Positions 36,028 through 47,948 of a stretch of 64,000 bases of DNA are shown piece after piece. Every line of letters begins with the position of its first letter. Positions within the stretch are counted from its first letter, which is position 1. The notes below the pieces were generated by a model that was not told where the DNA came from, made no database searches, and was given only the letters and a program-made list of their open reading frames with translations. This stretch comes from Trema orientale (lineage: Eukaryota; Streptophyta; Magnoliopsida; Rosales; Cannabaceae): the NCBI GenBank assembly GCA_002914845.1, contig JXTC01000463.1, positions 34,397-98,396 of the forward strand, written 5' to 3'. Position numbers and translations under genes: made by a program.

Positions 36028-36178
36028 TGGGGCTAGCTCAGTTGGTCCAAAGTTTGAGAGTTGTGTGTGTGTGTTTAGGGGGGTCAGGAGTTCAAACTTT
36101 GGTAGTGTGTGTATGTCATTTTTCTTTAATTTGTAGTAAGTGGTGGTCATTAGTTAAGCTCTACTTTTTTTTTTTTAA
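36028..36178 (+). mobile_element. tRNA-derived SINE
   Basis: GGGGCTAGCTCAGTTGG contains a perfect polymerase III A box (36034-36045, TAGCTCAGTTGG). 43 bases after it AGTTCAAACTT (36089-36099) is a degenerate B box. The body is GT-rich and ends in a T run at about 36164-36175. This layout matches plant SINEs derived from tRNA genes and not an intact tRNA: there is no cloverleaf 3' half and no anticodon arm. Target-site repeats were not clear. Confidence 0.6.
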
Positions 36179-37392
36179 AAAAGGCCATAAATTAAGGAAA
36201 GATCAGTAGTTCGTAAGAATGTGTGTAAGGTTTGAAGAAGTACATAAAATAAACAAAAAATTAGAACTAAAGCAGCTCTAGGTGTGAAAATTTGACTGAA
36301 ACAACAATAACGAACTTTGCTTTTTTGAGCTACAAGCTATATAATTATATACATACGGTTTTTCATTTATTAATTTTATACGCACGTTTTTGTTTCTTTA
36401 GTTTACTATTTTATTTACTTAATTATTGTTTTTTTTATAAAAATAGATTCTTTATGGGAATAATATTAATAAAAACTAAAAATTTCAATTATAGTACAAG
36501 CACAGATATTAAAATTTCAAATTCCTATAAAAAAGAGATGAAAAATAGATCATAAACATAATAGCAAGCAGGATTATGAACTACCATAATTCTCTAAGAA
36601 AAGAAAATAACAAAGATCACTAGCAAATAATTGCTTTCATTTACTACTGGATTGCGTTATTGGTGAATAGACTATGATTCCAATATCAAACGAGATTCAC
36701 TCATACCTGCTGAAAGAAAACCAATACATTCGCATTACAAATCTAAAATGATTAAAGAAAAAAAATCTCAAATTCAATATCTAGTAAGCAGAATTTAAGA
36801 CTCAAATAAATCAAAAATCAGGTGGTACAAAATCTACACCAACATAGTACTATCATAACCAGATTTAAATATAAAATTATTAAAAAATTAAAAGAAAAAA
36901 GAAAAAAAAGACCCCTCATCCCCGAAAGAGATCAACGAGGATAAGGGAACAGAGGAAGAGATGCCAGAGAAAGAGATCAAAGTACTCCCTCTCTGATCTA
37001 TTGTCCTATTGTGAAAGTGTCAGGATAGGTTTTTTGGGAAAGAGATTGGAGGCTAGAGTTTTTGGAGAGGGTCTTCGTTCTATTTTTGTGCTTATTGTGT
37101 TTTCAAACGTAATTTATACATTAAAGAAAAAAAAGAACTTAAGTTATACAAAGTAAATGTTGTACGGAAATCCGAATTAAACGACGTGCATGTTTCATCT
37201 TTTTGAACGTGTTTTTGTGTGATGTACCTAGAAGGGTTTATTTTACAGCCCTCAGGTAAATTTAAGCTGGGCTAGATCAAAAACTCTAATTACCGATTGA
37301 TCTCCAATTAAGTTTTTAATTAGTGCTATGAAGCCGGAGGTATGAAATGCACTAATATTTAATGGAGAAGGCGATCGTGTACCCCTAAACCT
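36179..37392. other. Intergenic, no gene seen
   Basis: AT-rich. A purine-rich block near 36895-37060 has coding-like composition but no sustained frame. Confidence 0.5.
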
Positions 37393-37468
37393 TCTTCTTG
37401 CAATAATTAGTTGTTAATAATTTCATCCATTCTTCTTGCAATAATTAGTTATTAATAATTTCATCCAT
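37393..37468. repeat. Tandem duplication, 38-bp period
   Basis: TCTTCTTGCAATAATTAGTT at 37393 is repeated at 37431 with a single base difference across the 38-bp unit. Intergenic. Confidence 0.9.
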
Positions 37469-38046
37469 TAATATGTATATATATGGACTGTTTTCTTCTT
37501 CGAGAGCCTCTCTTATAGTTCGATAGATAGTGAAAATTGGGAAAAGTTGAAAAGAACAACACTAATAATTACAAGATCAGTTAGCTAAGGATCCACCTCT
37601 CAAATAGTTATGGAGGAATGGAAATGTGACATTTAATTATTAATGTGCTAGGAAGAGAATTTTCAATCCTATCTTTTTCGATCTTTCTCAAGAACATCAG
37701 AGAAATTATTCCAGAAAGAGTTAATTGCTAATAATTTGTGACTATCAGTTGAGTGTGAATGTACAGGTAACTGCCTTTTAGCCATGCAGTAAGGCTTTAT
37801 CTCAAATATAGAATTCATTTAATTTTTTTTATAATATTTTATCTCTGGTTATCCCCCTTATTTAGTATTGCTGTCCCTGCTGAGAAAGGAGAATAACTTA
37901 TGTAAGAGGGGGGAGCGTTGTTATAATTTGTGTTGGTTTTTCCAACAAAAAGCCAAAGATATGGGAACATACAGAAACAAAGGAGTAGAAGAACGTTTTT
38001 AGATATTGAAGTTGAAGGTGGATGATCAATATATATAGAAATTGAA
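37469..38046. other. Intergenic, no gene seen
   Basis: AT-rich DNA without recognisable structure. Confidence 0.45.
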
Positions 38047-38216
38047 TCACTTCCAACTATTTGGTGAAATTATGATCTAATTTCCTATAAGGTATTTGAA
38101 ACAGAGAAGAAAGTATCACTTCTAACCATTTGGTGAAATTATGATATCCTTGAAACACAGAAGAAGAACAGAGTATCACTTCCAACAATTTAGTGAAATG
38201 GTGATGATATCCCTTT
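38047..38216. repeat. Three imperfect tandem copies (~60-65 bp)
   Basis: The phrase TATCACTTCCAACNATTTGG starts near 38047, 38112 and 38172. It is followed by TGAAATTATGAT and, in the first two copies, TTGAAACAGAGAAGAA. The copies differ by small indels. Intergenic. Confidence 0.8.
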
Positions 38217-39124
38217 TTTTTTTCATAAGATTGTCAGATTGTTTGGGGTATTTTTTACTGGATGGTGGCCTGGCTCTAATCACTTTAATTTATATATAAA
38301 CACTATTAATGCTTATATAGAATTATATGTACATATAGTTTTCAAAAAAAAAAAAAAAAGACTGAAGATCATTAGTCATACAATATAAGATATAAATGAG
38401 ACAGAAACAATCATATCTTTGATATTGATTAATTAATCCTCGTCAAGGAAACACACATGCAACAATCTGATAAATTAAAAGCAAATATTGGTACCCGACA
38501 CAAAGATTTTAGCCAAATAAAACATCAATATCACAATATGTCAGTACCAATTTAACAAATAATTAAAAGAGAATTTTTCTTCTTTTTTTTGGGGGGGGGG
38601 GGGGCGGGGGCTGATAGAGGGAGAGAAGAGAGAGAAAGGCAACTCGACATCCTCTCATGACGAGTCTGATCCAATACCAATCAAATTTGCAGACCTGCAG
38701 TCATCATGACATATTACTGTGAGTCACTATATTCAAACAAATTTTCTATATAATAAGCTTTTTTTTTTCCCCTCTTGAAGTCTATATAATAATGAGCTCA
38801 AAACTTCAAAAGAACATAGGATCCAAATTAAGCTGGTATTATTTTTTGTTTTCCTCCTCTAGAAGAGATTTTTTTTTTTAAGTTTAATTAATTCTTAATT
38901 ATATCATAATTTTGTCACTTTTCCAGAGAAAAAAATATGCTTGGATTTCCGGTCTTCCAAGGGCCGAATTAAGCACCTCTTAATCATCACCCTTATAATG
39001 TTTTACACTTCTGTGAAAATCTGCCAAAACCCTCCTAATATAATTTTTTTTCAAGTAAAAGGGAAAAAAAGGCATCGTTCCTAATATAATACAAACAAAA
39101 AACTTTGAGCATAAATAATCTTGA

Positions 39125-39165
<41 letters not shown>

Positions 39166-39490
39166 AAAAATAATCTTGAATTAACCACTCAGAGTTAAAA
39201 CACAAAACTTTCAGTTCATTTCTACGGCTACTTTCAACAACACATGCGTTATTTATCCATCCAAACTAGGGTAATTGGTTTGCACTTTCGAATATACTGA
39301 ATTTATTCGGTAAATATATTACGTCAAAATCATATCAGAATCAAAATAATATATCTTATATTATAAAAACTAAAAAAAAAAAACACCTTTTATGGTTTAC
39401 CAAGAAAAGTATATATATTTTTTTTTTGGTACTTACCACAAAATTTCCCAATAGGTATATATATAAATAAATAGATATAAATATACAGCG
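38217..39490. other. Intergenic DNA downstream of the proline-rich gene
   Basis: AT-rich with a poly-G run at about 38589-38610 and an (ATT)n microsatellite at about 39125-39165. No gene seen. Confidence 0.5.
39125..39165 (+). repeat. (ATT)n microsatellite
   Basis: About 13 uninterrupted ATT units; intergenic and a likely length-variable marker. Confidence 0.9.
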
Positions 39491-39500
39491 TATGTATAAT

Positions 39501-39637
39501 AGGCCACGAATGTAGTCCTTTCAAAGGGACCAATCCCGTTCATGTTTTGACCAACACAAGTCATATTTTAATCAATCTGTGTTGGTTAAAATATAACTTG
39601 TATTGACCAAAACATGAACGGGGACTACATCTATGCC
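39501..39637. mobile_element. Foldback MITE with 10-bp flanking direct repeats
   Basis: The 137-bp element is almost wholly an inverted repeat. CGTTCATGTTTTG (from 39538) followed by ~28 further bases pairs with 39580-39620 around a short loop, and the tips (GATGTAGTCC-like) pair across 39505-39517 and 39623-39633. An unpaired ~16-base insert interrupts the left arm (about 39518-39534). Identical TATGTATAAT lies at 39491-39500 and 39638-39647, the expected target duplication. It has no coding capacity and would form a strong hairpin if transcribed. Confidence 0.75.
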
Positions 39638-39727
39638 TATGTATAATAATGTACTATATATATATATAGGAGTTTAAAATATTATAATTTCTCAATGTGC
39701 TAGGGACATGTACTTACTTACTTTTTC

Positions 39728-40585
39728 TTAGAGAGTGCATGTGAAACCAGGAGGGGGATTCTTTCCACAAGTGATGAGGAGCTGAACTGCAAGTGGCACA
39801 TAGAGACTTAGGTTAAGAACCTTGAGCTTCAGAGTGGTGCAGAGGCACACCGCTGCTTCAAGCGCAACCAGTCCTTGCAGAACTGGGCAGCACTCGTTGG
39901 CAACTGGGTCACCAAGCCCAATGTGGACAAGCCCACCAAGGAGGTCCACACAGGCCCCGAGCTTCAACGTGTCAATTGGGCAAGTCTCCTTCGAAGCCGG
40001 CGGCGGCGGGCACGGCTTGCCGGGGCTCGGGCTCGGCGTTGAGGGCGGCGGCTTGCCAATGATTCCAGGAGGAAGAATTGGCGTAATGATTGGAGTAACC
40101 GGAGAGATGATTGGTGTTACGGGAGAGATGATTGGTGTTACGGGAGAGATTATTGGTGTTACGGGAGAAATAATTGGTGTTACGGGAGAGATGATTGGTG
40201 TTACGGGAGAGATTATTGGTGTTACGGGAGAGATGATTGGTGTAACTGGAGGAACCGTAACCGGAGGGACCGGTACGGTGACTGGAGGCTTAACACTGAT
40301 TGGAGGGACCGTAACCGGAGGGACGGGGACGGTAACGGGAGGGACCTTAACGGGAGGCTTGATCGGAGGGAGTGTAACCGGAGGGAGGTGGATTGGCGGG
40401 ACGGTAATGGGGCCCTTGGGGGATGAAGGAGGTGGCTTTGAGTACTTAGGTTTTCCATGCTTTGGAGAGGGAGAGGGAGAGGGTTTTCCTCCTTTTCCGC
40501 AATAGGGACAACCCAAAATGGGAGTAGCTGAGGATATGAAAAGCATGCAAATGAGAAGCAAAGCTGAGAGCTTTGAGGAATCCAT
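39728..40585 (-). CDS. Hybrid proline-rich protein with eight-cysteine domain (HyPRP)
   Basis: A single-exon gene of 285 residues. The start at 40585 (MDSSKLSALLL) opens a signal peptide of ~25 residues ending near TPILG. Residues 34-200 are a Pro/Val/Thr-rich wall-type region with VPPVTVP motifs and an array of seven VTPIISP units plus VTPIITP (114-169). Residues 202-283 form the C-terminal eight-cysteine (lipid-transfer-like) domain with spacing C-X9-C-X19-CC-X13-C-X1-C-X23-C-X9-C (C202, 212, 232, 233, 247, 249, 273, 283). All eight are present. This is the family of 36-kDa proline-rich and HyPRP cell-wall proteins, secreted to the wall or plasma-membrane surface; exact substrates are unknown. 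The open frame extends upstream to 40765, but that start lies before the TATA box. Confidence 0.92.
   Translation of the reverse strand: MDSSKLSALLLICMLFISSATPILGCPYCGKGGKPSPSPSPKHGKPKYSKPPPSSPKGPITVPPIHLPPVTLPPIKPPVKVPPVTVPVPPVTVPPISVKPPVTVPVPPVTVPPVTPIISPVTPIISPVTPIISPVTPIISPVTPIISPVTPIISPVTPIISPVTPIITPILPPGIIGKPPPSTPSPSPGKPCPPPPASKETCPIDTLKLGACVDLLGGLVHIGLGDPVANECCPVLQGLVALEAAVCLCTTLKLKVLNLSLYVPLAVQLLITCGKNPPPGFTCTL
40079..40246 (-). repeat. Eight 21-bp coding repeats in the HyPRP gene
   Basis: Eight tandem 21-base units encode VTPIISP (the last VTPIITP). The copies are nearly identical, differing mainly by a synonymous Ile codon change (ATC/ATA), so the array expanded or was homogenised recently. 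Confidence 0.9.
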
Positions 40586-40704
40586 GATTTTGGTTGGTTT
40601 TCTTTTCTTTTTTTTTTTTTTTTGATGGGTGGTCTCTCCCTTTTGAGTTTTACAAAAGAGTGAAAATAAAAATGAGGTAAAGGGTTTGGAGTACAAATAG
40701 GGTG

Positions 40705-40711
40705 TTATATA
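40705..40711 (-). promoter_or_regulatory. TATA box of the HyPRP gene
   Basis: The minus strand reads CTATATAAC here, about 120 bp before the ATG, giving a leader of roughly 90 nt. Position and sequence fit a plant TATA box. Confidence 0.6.
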
Positions 40712-43368
40712 GGAATAGTTATAGAGATTGAGGAGTGGAAAAGAACAAAAATGAGGGTTGATCACAAAGCAACATCACGTGAACATGGGGCTATCTATAG
40801 CTCAAAAGGGCAGCTGCCAAATTTTGCTAGTTGGCAACTAGGACTATATACGATACGATATCTATGTATTATATATAATAGTTACTTACATGATCATAAT
40901 AATGAATATATATGTAAGAAATTTGTTGGTTAAATTTGGGTATCATTTTTTGTTTTCTCTAGCACTGAAAATATATATAGTATTATACTCTAAGCTAGGT
41001 TGCATAATTGGCTCTGAATTTGATTCAGAGTGTAAAGAATTTCACGTACGTGGTTAGACTGTTTGTTGATTAATGAGTTACATTAAAATGGTAGATGTGT
41101 AAAATGTAATTAAAGTATAAGGGGTAAAATATACATAAATAGGCCGGGTTGGAGTTCTTCTCAGTATCAAATTTAAAAGATCATTATATAGACGCTCGTA
41201 CGTACTGCATGTGTTTTTCATTTAAAAATTGTGTGTGTACCAAATGCTAATGCATGGTATAGCTGAATATATTCTTTTAGCCACACTTCAAATCTAACAT
41301 TATTTGCTAAGAGATTGTCGCCCAATTGGCATGATTAGAACTAATTGATAATACAACATATATATAGAGTAGGATAATCGAGAAAGTGAAGATTTGAAAA
41401 GCGCCATGTTGTACTGTGACTTTAAGCTTAAAACTAAAAGCTAAGAATTGATTTTCTTTAAACATTAATCTTTTCTAATAAATTACTACATTAAAGTTTC
41501 TCTTTGCTGAAATTACTCCACTAAAAATTTTCATTCCTGCCATATTGTATACATGAATATATATATATGTATAGCTATATATTTCATGTAGTACATTTCT
41601 GAAAGCAAACATTGAGATGGTTACTTTTGATAATTAGTATATTTAAAAGAAAACCTTGATATAATTACAGTTCCCCACCTCCTGTCAGAAGCTTTACTTA
41701 ATTATTATTACTGTTGCTTTATTGAAGGAGCTTAATTATAACTGTTTGACCTCAATATTTTTTTGTTATTGCTTTATCAAATGTATACATCTATATCATC
41801 ATGACACAATTAAAAATCGCTAAATACCAATTAATTGACTAATGTATCGATTGCTGTAAGTCACCAGTCTTCATCGCATTTTCTATATACATAATTTTTT
41901 ATTTTATTTTCTTTCTCGAATATTTTTGTCTGTCTTTAATTTTAATCATATTACTTATGCTAATAATAACAATAAAATAATAATTATTATTATAATTATA
42001 ATAATAAAACAGGTTCTACGAAATCATCACGTATGGGAAAATAGCTAATATTGAATATTAATTATTTAAACGGTATGCATGAACTTACTGTTTAGAATGT
42101 AGAAAATTCAATGTTGTGAACTTTTCTTGATAAATAATTAGAAGGATACATCTTAATGATAATTAATTTGGTTAATTAGAAGGATATATCTTAATAATTT
42201 GATTACACTTAATATAGTATTCTTTCTCTCACTCTTTCTCTCTGTCTATCTAATATGACTCTTAATCTTTTTATTTGGTCCTTTCTTTTTCTTGCAAACA
42301 TAGAAAGCTGGCTTAGACAGAGACATATATGGATATATTTGACACTCCTAGATATATATATATCCCTTTTAACAACTTTTCTTTATTTTTTTCCATTTGT
42401 GTTTTCTTTCTTTCTTTTCGATTGAGAAAATTACTTTCTCGATCGGAAAATTAATGCTGAAATGAAAAATTGTCTTTTGGAGGAGTAGAAGATAAAATAT
42501 TAAGAGGAATTTGAGTACACGTATGAAATTATCGAAGTTCTATTAATAAAACGGCTACTTGGGGCTTGGTTGTGCTTTCCCTTTCATGAACTGGCTGATC
42601 AGAAAGAAAAGACCAACAATTTTCATCGTTTCTTACAATTTCTTTCTTTGCAATATATATCAATCATTTCAAAAACATTAGTAAAGTAAACTTTGCTAAA
42701 TTTGCGCAAACGGGTTGGAGAAATCGAACCGACCTGCTATGTCACATGTTGAGGTGTTTAATGAAAAATGAGACTTCAAATCATTATATATGGAATATAT
42801 AAAATATATGTAATGTGTGTGTGAAATTGTACTGATCATTTTAATTTTTCTAATTTATACACAGTGTGTGAATATATATTTATATATATAAATTAACGAC
42901 TCTCCTTTCTTAAAAGCTTCCTCTGGAAGTGCTTTGGTCCACATTAACTTATTATTGGTGCTTTAGGCAATGAAAAGAGATCATAATCAGTGGTCATTTT
43001 TGTTGTGTCACGGCCAAAATTTCACAATAATTGCGCCAAACAATGACATGACTCCAAGAATAATGTATAAAAGGGAAGAATTGAATAGGGGAAATATTTT
43101 TAAACTATAGGCTTACGTATATATTATGAAATTTAAGTAGAGGTACCGCATAGTACATTATATACTGCTGGGTTATTGACCATGGACTTGTCAATCGTAT
43201 CTATAGCTAGTTAGCTAGCTCGGTATCTTTTGTTTTACTGCAAAAAAAAACAACTAAAAGAGATAGTACTTTTGGCTTTAGTTTAGCTCTATTTTTAGGA
43301 ATAGTTATATATGTCGGTAGAGAAAAGAGGATACAACTTTTGAGCATGGGTTGTTATTCACAATGTGA
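40712..43368. other. Upstream region of HyPRP and intergenic DNA
   Basis: AT-rich, no coding frames supported. The first few hundred bases are the HyPRP promoter; a G-box-like CACGTG core occurs at about 40776. Nothing else could be assigned. Confidence 0.5.
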
Positions 43369-43373
43369 TTCAG

Positions 43374-43644
43374 AATTACGGATCATAAAGAAAGCTCTAG
43401 AACAGAATTAGTTAGTACAACTACTGAGCTGTCAAGAATTCATTAGCTTTATTAATCTGTTGTAACAGGCTTGTAACAGACTCCTTAGCTGAGTTATTAG
43501 CTGACTCATTAAGCTGAGTCATCAACTCTTGTAATCTGGATTAGTATTTAATGAAAGTTCTAGAGCTCTCTATAATTTAGTTGAGCACCCATTCATTCTC
43601 TCTCTAAAATCTTTTGTAATCTCTCTAGTTTCATTTATCTGAGT
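43374..43644 (+). repeat. 5' LTR of Copia-3
   Basis: 271-bp LTR bounded by the TTCAG duplication and the primer site. The canonical TG start is altered to AA. Confidence 0.8.
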
Positions 43645-43658
43645 CGGTATCAGAGCTT

Positions 43659-46600
43659 TTGACTTGTGTCAATGGTGTTTCCCGAATCTTCTTCTTTGAT
43701 GGCTTGGTCTTCTCCACGATGGTGCCTGCTCCATTCACCTTTATTTTGGCACTACTTCCACTCAAGCTCGATCGCTCCAATTACTCCTTCTGGCATTCAC
43801 TCGTTTTACCGGCAGTTCGTGCTTTTGATCTTGAAGGTTTTCTGCTCAGTTCTGTACCATGTGCTCTTCAGTTTCTTCAACCTGGAGAAGGAAGCTCCAC
43901 TTTGTCTCTAATGGAGTCTACTTGCTCAACTCTTCATCTCAATCCTAGTTATACTGCTTAGATGAGAATAATCAAGTTCTTTTGAGTTGGCTACTTGTGT
44001 CAATCTCTAAATTGATGCTTGGACATGTAGTCCATTGCACCAATTCTGCCCATATCTAGTCTACACTGCAATAACTTTCTACTACACATCGAAAGCTCAA
44101 GTTCTTCAGCTTCGACTTCAGTTGAAGATGGTCAAGAAAGGATCCGTGAGTATTCAAAACTATGTTCTAAAATTGAGAGGTGTTGCTAAGTCTCTTAACT
44201 CTGTTGGTCAAACTATCACTGATGAAGAATTGCTTCTCTATGTACTTGGTGGTCTCAGTAGTGAATACGATCTTGTTGTGGTCAACCTCACTTTAAGCCA
44301 TGATTCTTTCTCTCTTTATGAAGCTTAGTATATGCTGCAAAGTCATGAGATGGGCCTTGAGCAACATCAGGTTGTTGCTAATCTTGATGCAACCATTTCT
44401 GCAAGTTTTGCTACCAAGAAGAGTTCAAACTCGAACTCTTGTGGTGGTCAATCTGGCTCTAATAGTGGTCATCAGGCTAATGGTGGTAGCCGAGGCAATT
44501 TCAATGTGCAAATCACGGTGGTCGAGGAGGTCATGGTTGAGGAGGCAGAGGTAATAACCATCCAGTATGTCAAATTTGTAGCAAGATTGGGCATCTTGCT
44601 TCTACCTGTTATTTTCAGTTCGACTACAATTTTAATCCTCCACAATCTTCTATCAATGGCAATGGTAGTGGTTCTTAGGCCAAATGCTAATCCAACCTCT
44701 ACAACTTACATTGCTTCGCCACAAATTGTTACTGATCTTTCTTGGTATATTGATAGTGGTGCTACAAACCTCATAACTTCTGATTTGAGCAATCTAACTC
44801 TGCAAAATGATTACAAAGGCAAAGAGAAAATCATTGTTGGTAATGGCGCAATCTTCATATCTCTCATACTAGTTCAATATGCATTAATTCTGCTGATCAA
44901 CCTTTATTACTTAATCAGATTTTACATGCTCTAAATATCACCAAAAATTTGCTTAGTGTCTCTCAATTTACTCATGATAACAATGTTGTGGCTAAATTTT
45001 ATTCTGATCATTGTCTTATTAAGGATAAGAATACGAAGAAAGTACTTCTTCAGGGAATTCTTAAAGATGGCCTCTATCAACTTGATGTTTTGAAGATTGG
45101 TACTACTGGCTTACTCAAGTTTTCTTCCTATAATATTTGGGATTCAAGTTCTCATTCAAGTTTTCTTCATGCTAATAATTGTGACTATCTCTCTGTTAAT
45201 GTTTCTAGTACTAGTAGTTGTTTTTAAGCTAATAAAAGTTCTTGTAATTCTGACTTGTGGCATCAAAGACTTGGCCACCCCTCTCAGCAAATTTAAGCTA
45301 AAATGCTAGGTCGTATGAAAATCAATCTCTCTGCTTTGAACTTTTGTACAGCTTGTCAACTTGGCAAAGCTTATAAGCTTCCTTTTTCAAGTACAATGAA
45401 TAAAACTTCTAGCATTTTTGGAACTTATTCATGCTGATCTCTGGGGTCCATCCCCTGTTATGTCTGTTGAAGGTTAAAAATACTATCTTAGTTTTGTTGA
45501 TGAATGCACAAGGTTTACTTAGATATATCCACTGAAAGCAAAGTCTGAAACAAAGAATATCTTTCTTCAATTTCATGCCTATGTTGAAAGACTCTATAAT
45601 TGCAAACTCAAATCCTTACAAACTGATTAGGGTGGTAAATTTATAACTCTTTTGCCATCACTACAGTCTCTTGGTATTGTTCTTCGACATCCTTGTCCAC
45701 ACACATATGAACAGAATGGTAGAGTAGAAAGGAGGCATAGGCATATTGTGGAAACAGGATTGACTTTGCTTGCTTAAGCTAGAACACCTTTAAAATTCTG
45801 GTGGCATACCTATTTCATTGTTGTTTTTCTGATTAATAGGCTTTCTACTCCGGTATTATAGTTCAAGTCTCCATTTGAAATGGTCTTTCATCATCCACCA
45901 GATTTAACTATGCTAAAAGTATTTGGTAGTACTTACTTTCTCATTTTCGACCTTATAACAATCTTAAAATAAAGTTTAGCTCCACAAAATGTTTGATCGG
46001 CTATAGGCCCAATCACAAGGATTATTTATGCCTTCATGCATCTGGTCGTGTTTACATTGCTCTTAATGTGGTGTTCAATGAACAACAATTCCCTTATTAA
46101 GCTCTATTCTCCTCCAAATATTCTGATTGTCTCTCTCAACCAATCTCACCTCAACAACACTGTATTTTCACTTCAACTCCTATCTTGAATTCTGATTCAT
46201 TCAAATCAGCCATGTCCTGATCCTCTATAAATGTTTCTCCTTCAGCTATAACTGAGTCTTCTGAACCTGTTGCTGATATACCTACTGCTACTAAAGCTGA
46301 TAGTGTTCTACATGCAACTCAGTTTACTACTAGTTCAACTCATCCTATGATAACAAGGTCTAAAGTTGGCATTTTCAAGAAGAAAGTCTTTTCTACTACA
46401 GATGACTCCTCCTGTCCATCCGAGCCAACCAATGTGTCTTTAGCTCTCGCTCATCTGGAATAGAAATAAGCTATGACAGAAGAGTTCAATACTCTCACGG
46501 GTAATGACACTTGGACCTTAGTTCCTTTTTCTGATAACAAGAAAGTAGTTGACAATAAATAGGTTTTTCGAGTTAAGTATATTCCAAATGGCTCCATTCA

Positions 46601-47940
46601 ACAGTATAAAGCCCATTTAGTAGCCAAAAGTTTTCAACAAACTCCTGGCATCGATTATTTTGAAACGTTTAGTCTGTTATTAAGCCATGCACAATACGAG
46701 TCATTTTTACTTTGGCAGCTACTTATGGATGAGATATTCAGCAAATTGATATAAATAATATTTTTCTTAATGATGATCTATAAGAAGTGGTTTATATGTA
46801 TCAATCTGAAGGATTTGTTGATCCTCTTGAACCTCATCATGTGTGTAAACTACAAAAGGCACTTTATGGACTAAAACAAGCTCCCAGAGCAAGGTTTGAT
46901 AAGTTGAAAAGTGCTCTCTTGACATGGGGTTTTCATCTTTCAAAAAATGACAGCTCATTGTTCATCTATCAGTCTAATGGTGTTAGTCTTTATCTTCTAG
47001 TATATGTCAATGATATTCTTATTGCAGGTAGCTACTCAAAGTCCATTAATAAGATCGTTTCAGATCTTAATCATACTTTTGCTCTTAAGACTTTAGGCTC
47101 TATTGGCTATTTTCTGGGCTTTGAAGTAAAAAAAAACTAGTTAGGTATATTTCTCACTCAAACTAAGTATGTATCTATCCTACTGAAGAAAGCTCATATG
47201 GAAGGAGCCAAAAGTTTTTCTACTCCTGTGTGTTCCAATAAAAAGTTGTCTTTATTGATAGTGAGTTGTTTGATTAGCCACCTGTATATCGAAGTATTAT
47301 TGGTGACTTATAGTATCTTACATTGTCTAGACCGGATATCTCCTTTTCAGTCAATAAGCTAAGTCAATTTTTACAAGCTCCAACCATTGAGCATTGGCAA
47401 GCATGTAAAAGAGTTCTTTGTTATCTCAGAGGTACTCTTCATCATGGACTAGTTTTTAAACCTACTGATAGAATATGTTTAGAAGCATATACAGATGCAG
47501 ATTGAGCTAGCAGTATTGATGACAGGAGATCAACTATTGGTTATTATGCCTATCTTGGTGGAAATCTAGTAGCCTGGAGTACTAAGAAGTAGCCAGTTGT
47601 TACCCTGTCTAGCACAGAGTCAGAATACAGAGCTTTTGCACAAGCTGCAACTGAAGTTCTTTGGTTAAAGTCTCTACTTAAAGAGCTTGGTGTCACAACT
47701 GTTTCTTCATGTCCTGTGTTATGGTATGACAATATTGGAGCTGGTTCATTAGCTTCTAATCTAGTGTTTCCTTCTAAAACTAAGTATATTGCAGTTGATG
47801 TTTATTTTATTAGAGAAAAGGTTCTAACTAAAGAACTTGAGGTCAGATAGATATATGCCTACTGAGTTTCAGGTTGCTGATCTTTTGACCAAACCTCTCA
47901 CAGCGGCAAGCTTAACATAGAAGACTTTATGTCTAGCTTG
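43659..47940 (+). pseudogene. Copia-3 gag-pol remnant
   Basis: Gag similarity runs from about 43659, with a frameshift before 44035. A CCHC zinc knuckle (CQICSKIGHLASTC) is encoded near 44566, and the protease motif YIDSGATNLIT near 44748. The pre-integrase motif LWHQRLGHPS is near 45255. The integrase follows at about 45340-46090. The RT includes ALYGLKQAPRARF (about 46859) and a catalytic motif reading YVNDIL (about 47003), where the first Asp is Asn. RNase H motifs DAD and STESEYRA follow (about 47500-47635). Many in-frame stops occur, nearly all at Gln or Trp positions. Not functional. Confidence 0.88.
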
Positions 47941-47948
47941 AGGGAGAG

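Noticed and set aside
36030..36100. Possible tRNA gene
   Set aside because: The A box is good, but there is no acceptor-stem pairing, no anticodon arm and a poor B box; a SINE explains it better.
38589..38610. Poly-G run (also near 27592-27610) as a G-quadruplex element
   Set aside because: Single homopolymers next to T runs are as likely to be slippage or assembly artefacts; no gene context supports a function.
39822..40505. 227-codon plus-strand frame antisense to the HyPRP gene
   Set aside because: It mirrors the 21-bp repeats (giving Gly/Thr repeats) and has no independent support; the minus-strand gene has a signal peptide and all eight cysteines.
40586..40765. Upstream in-frame extension of the HyPRP gene
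   Set aside because: It would start before the TATA box, and the 60 extra residues hide the signal peptide.
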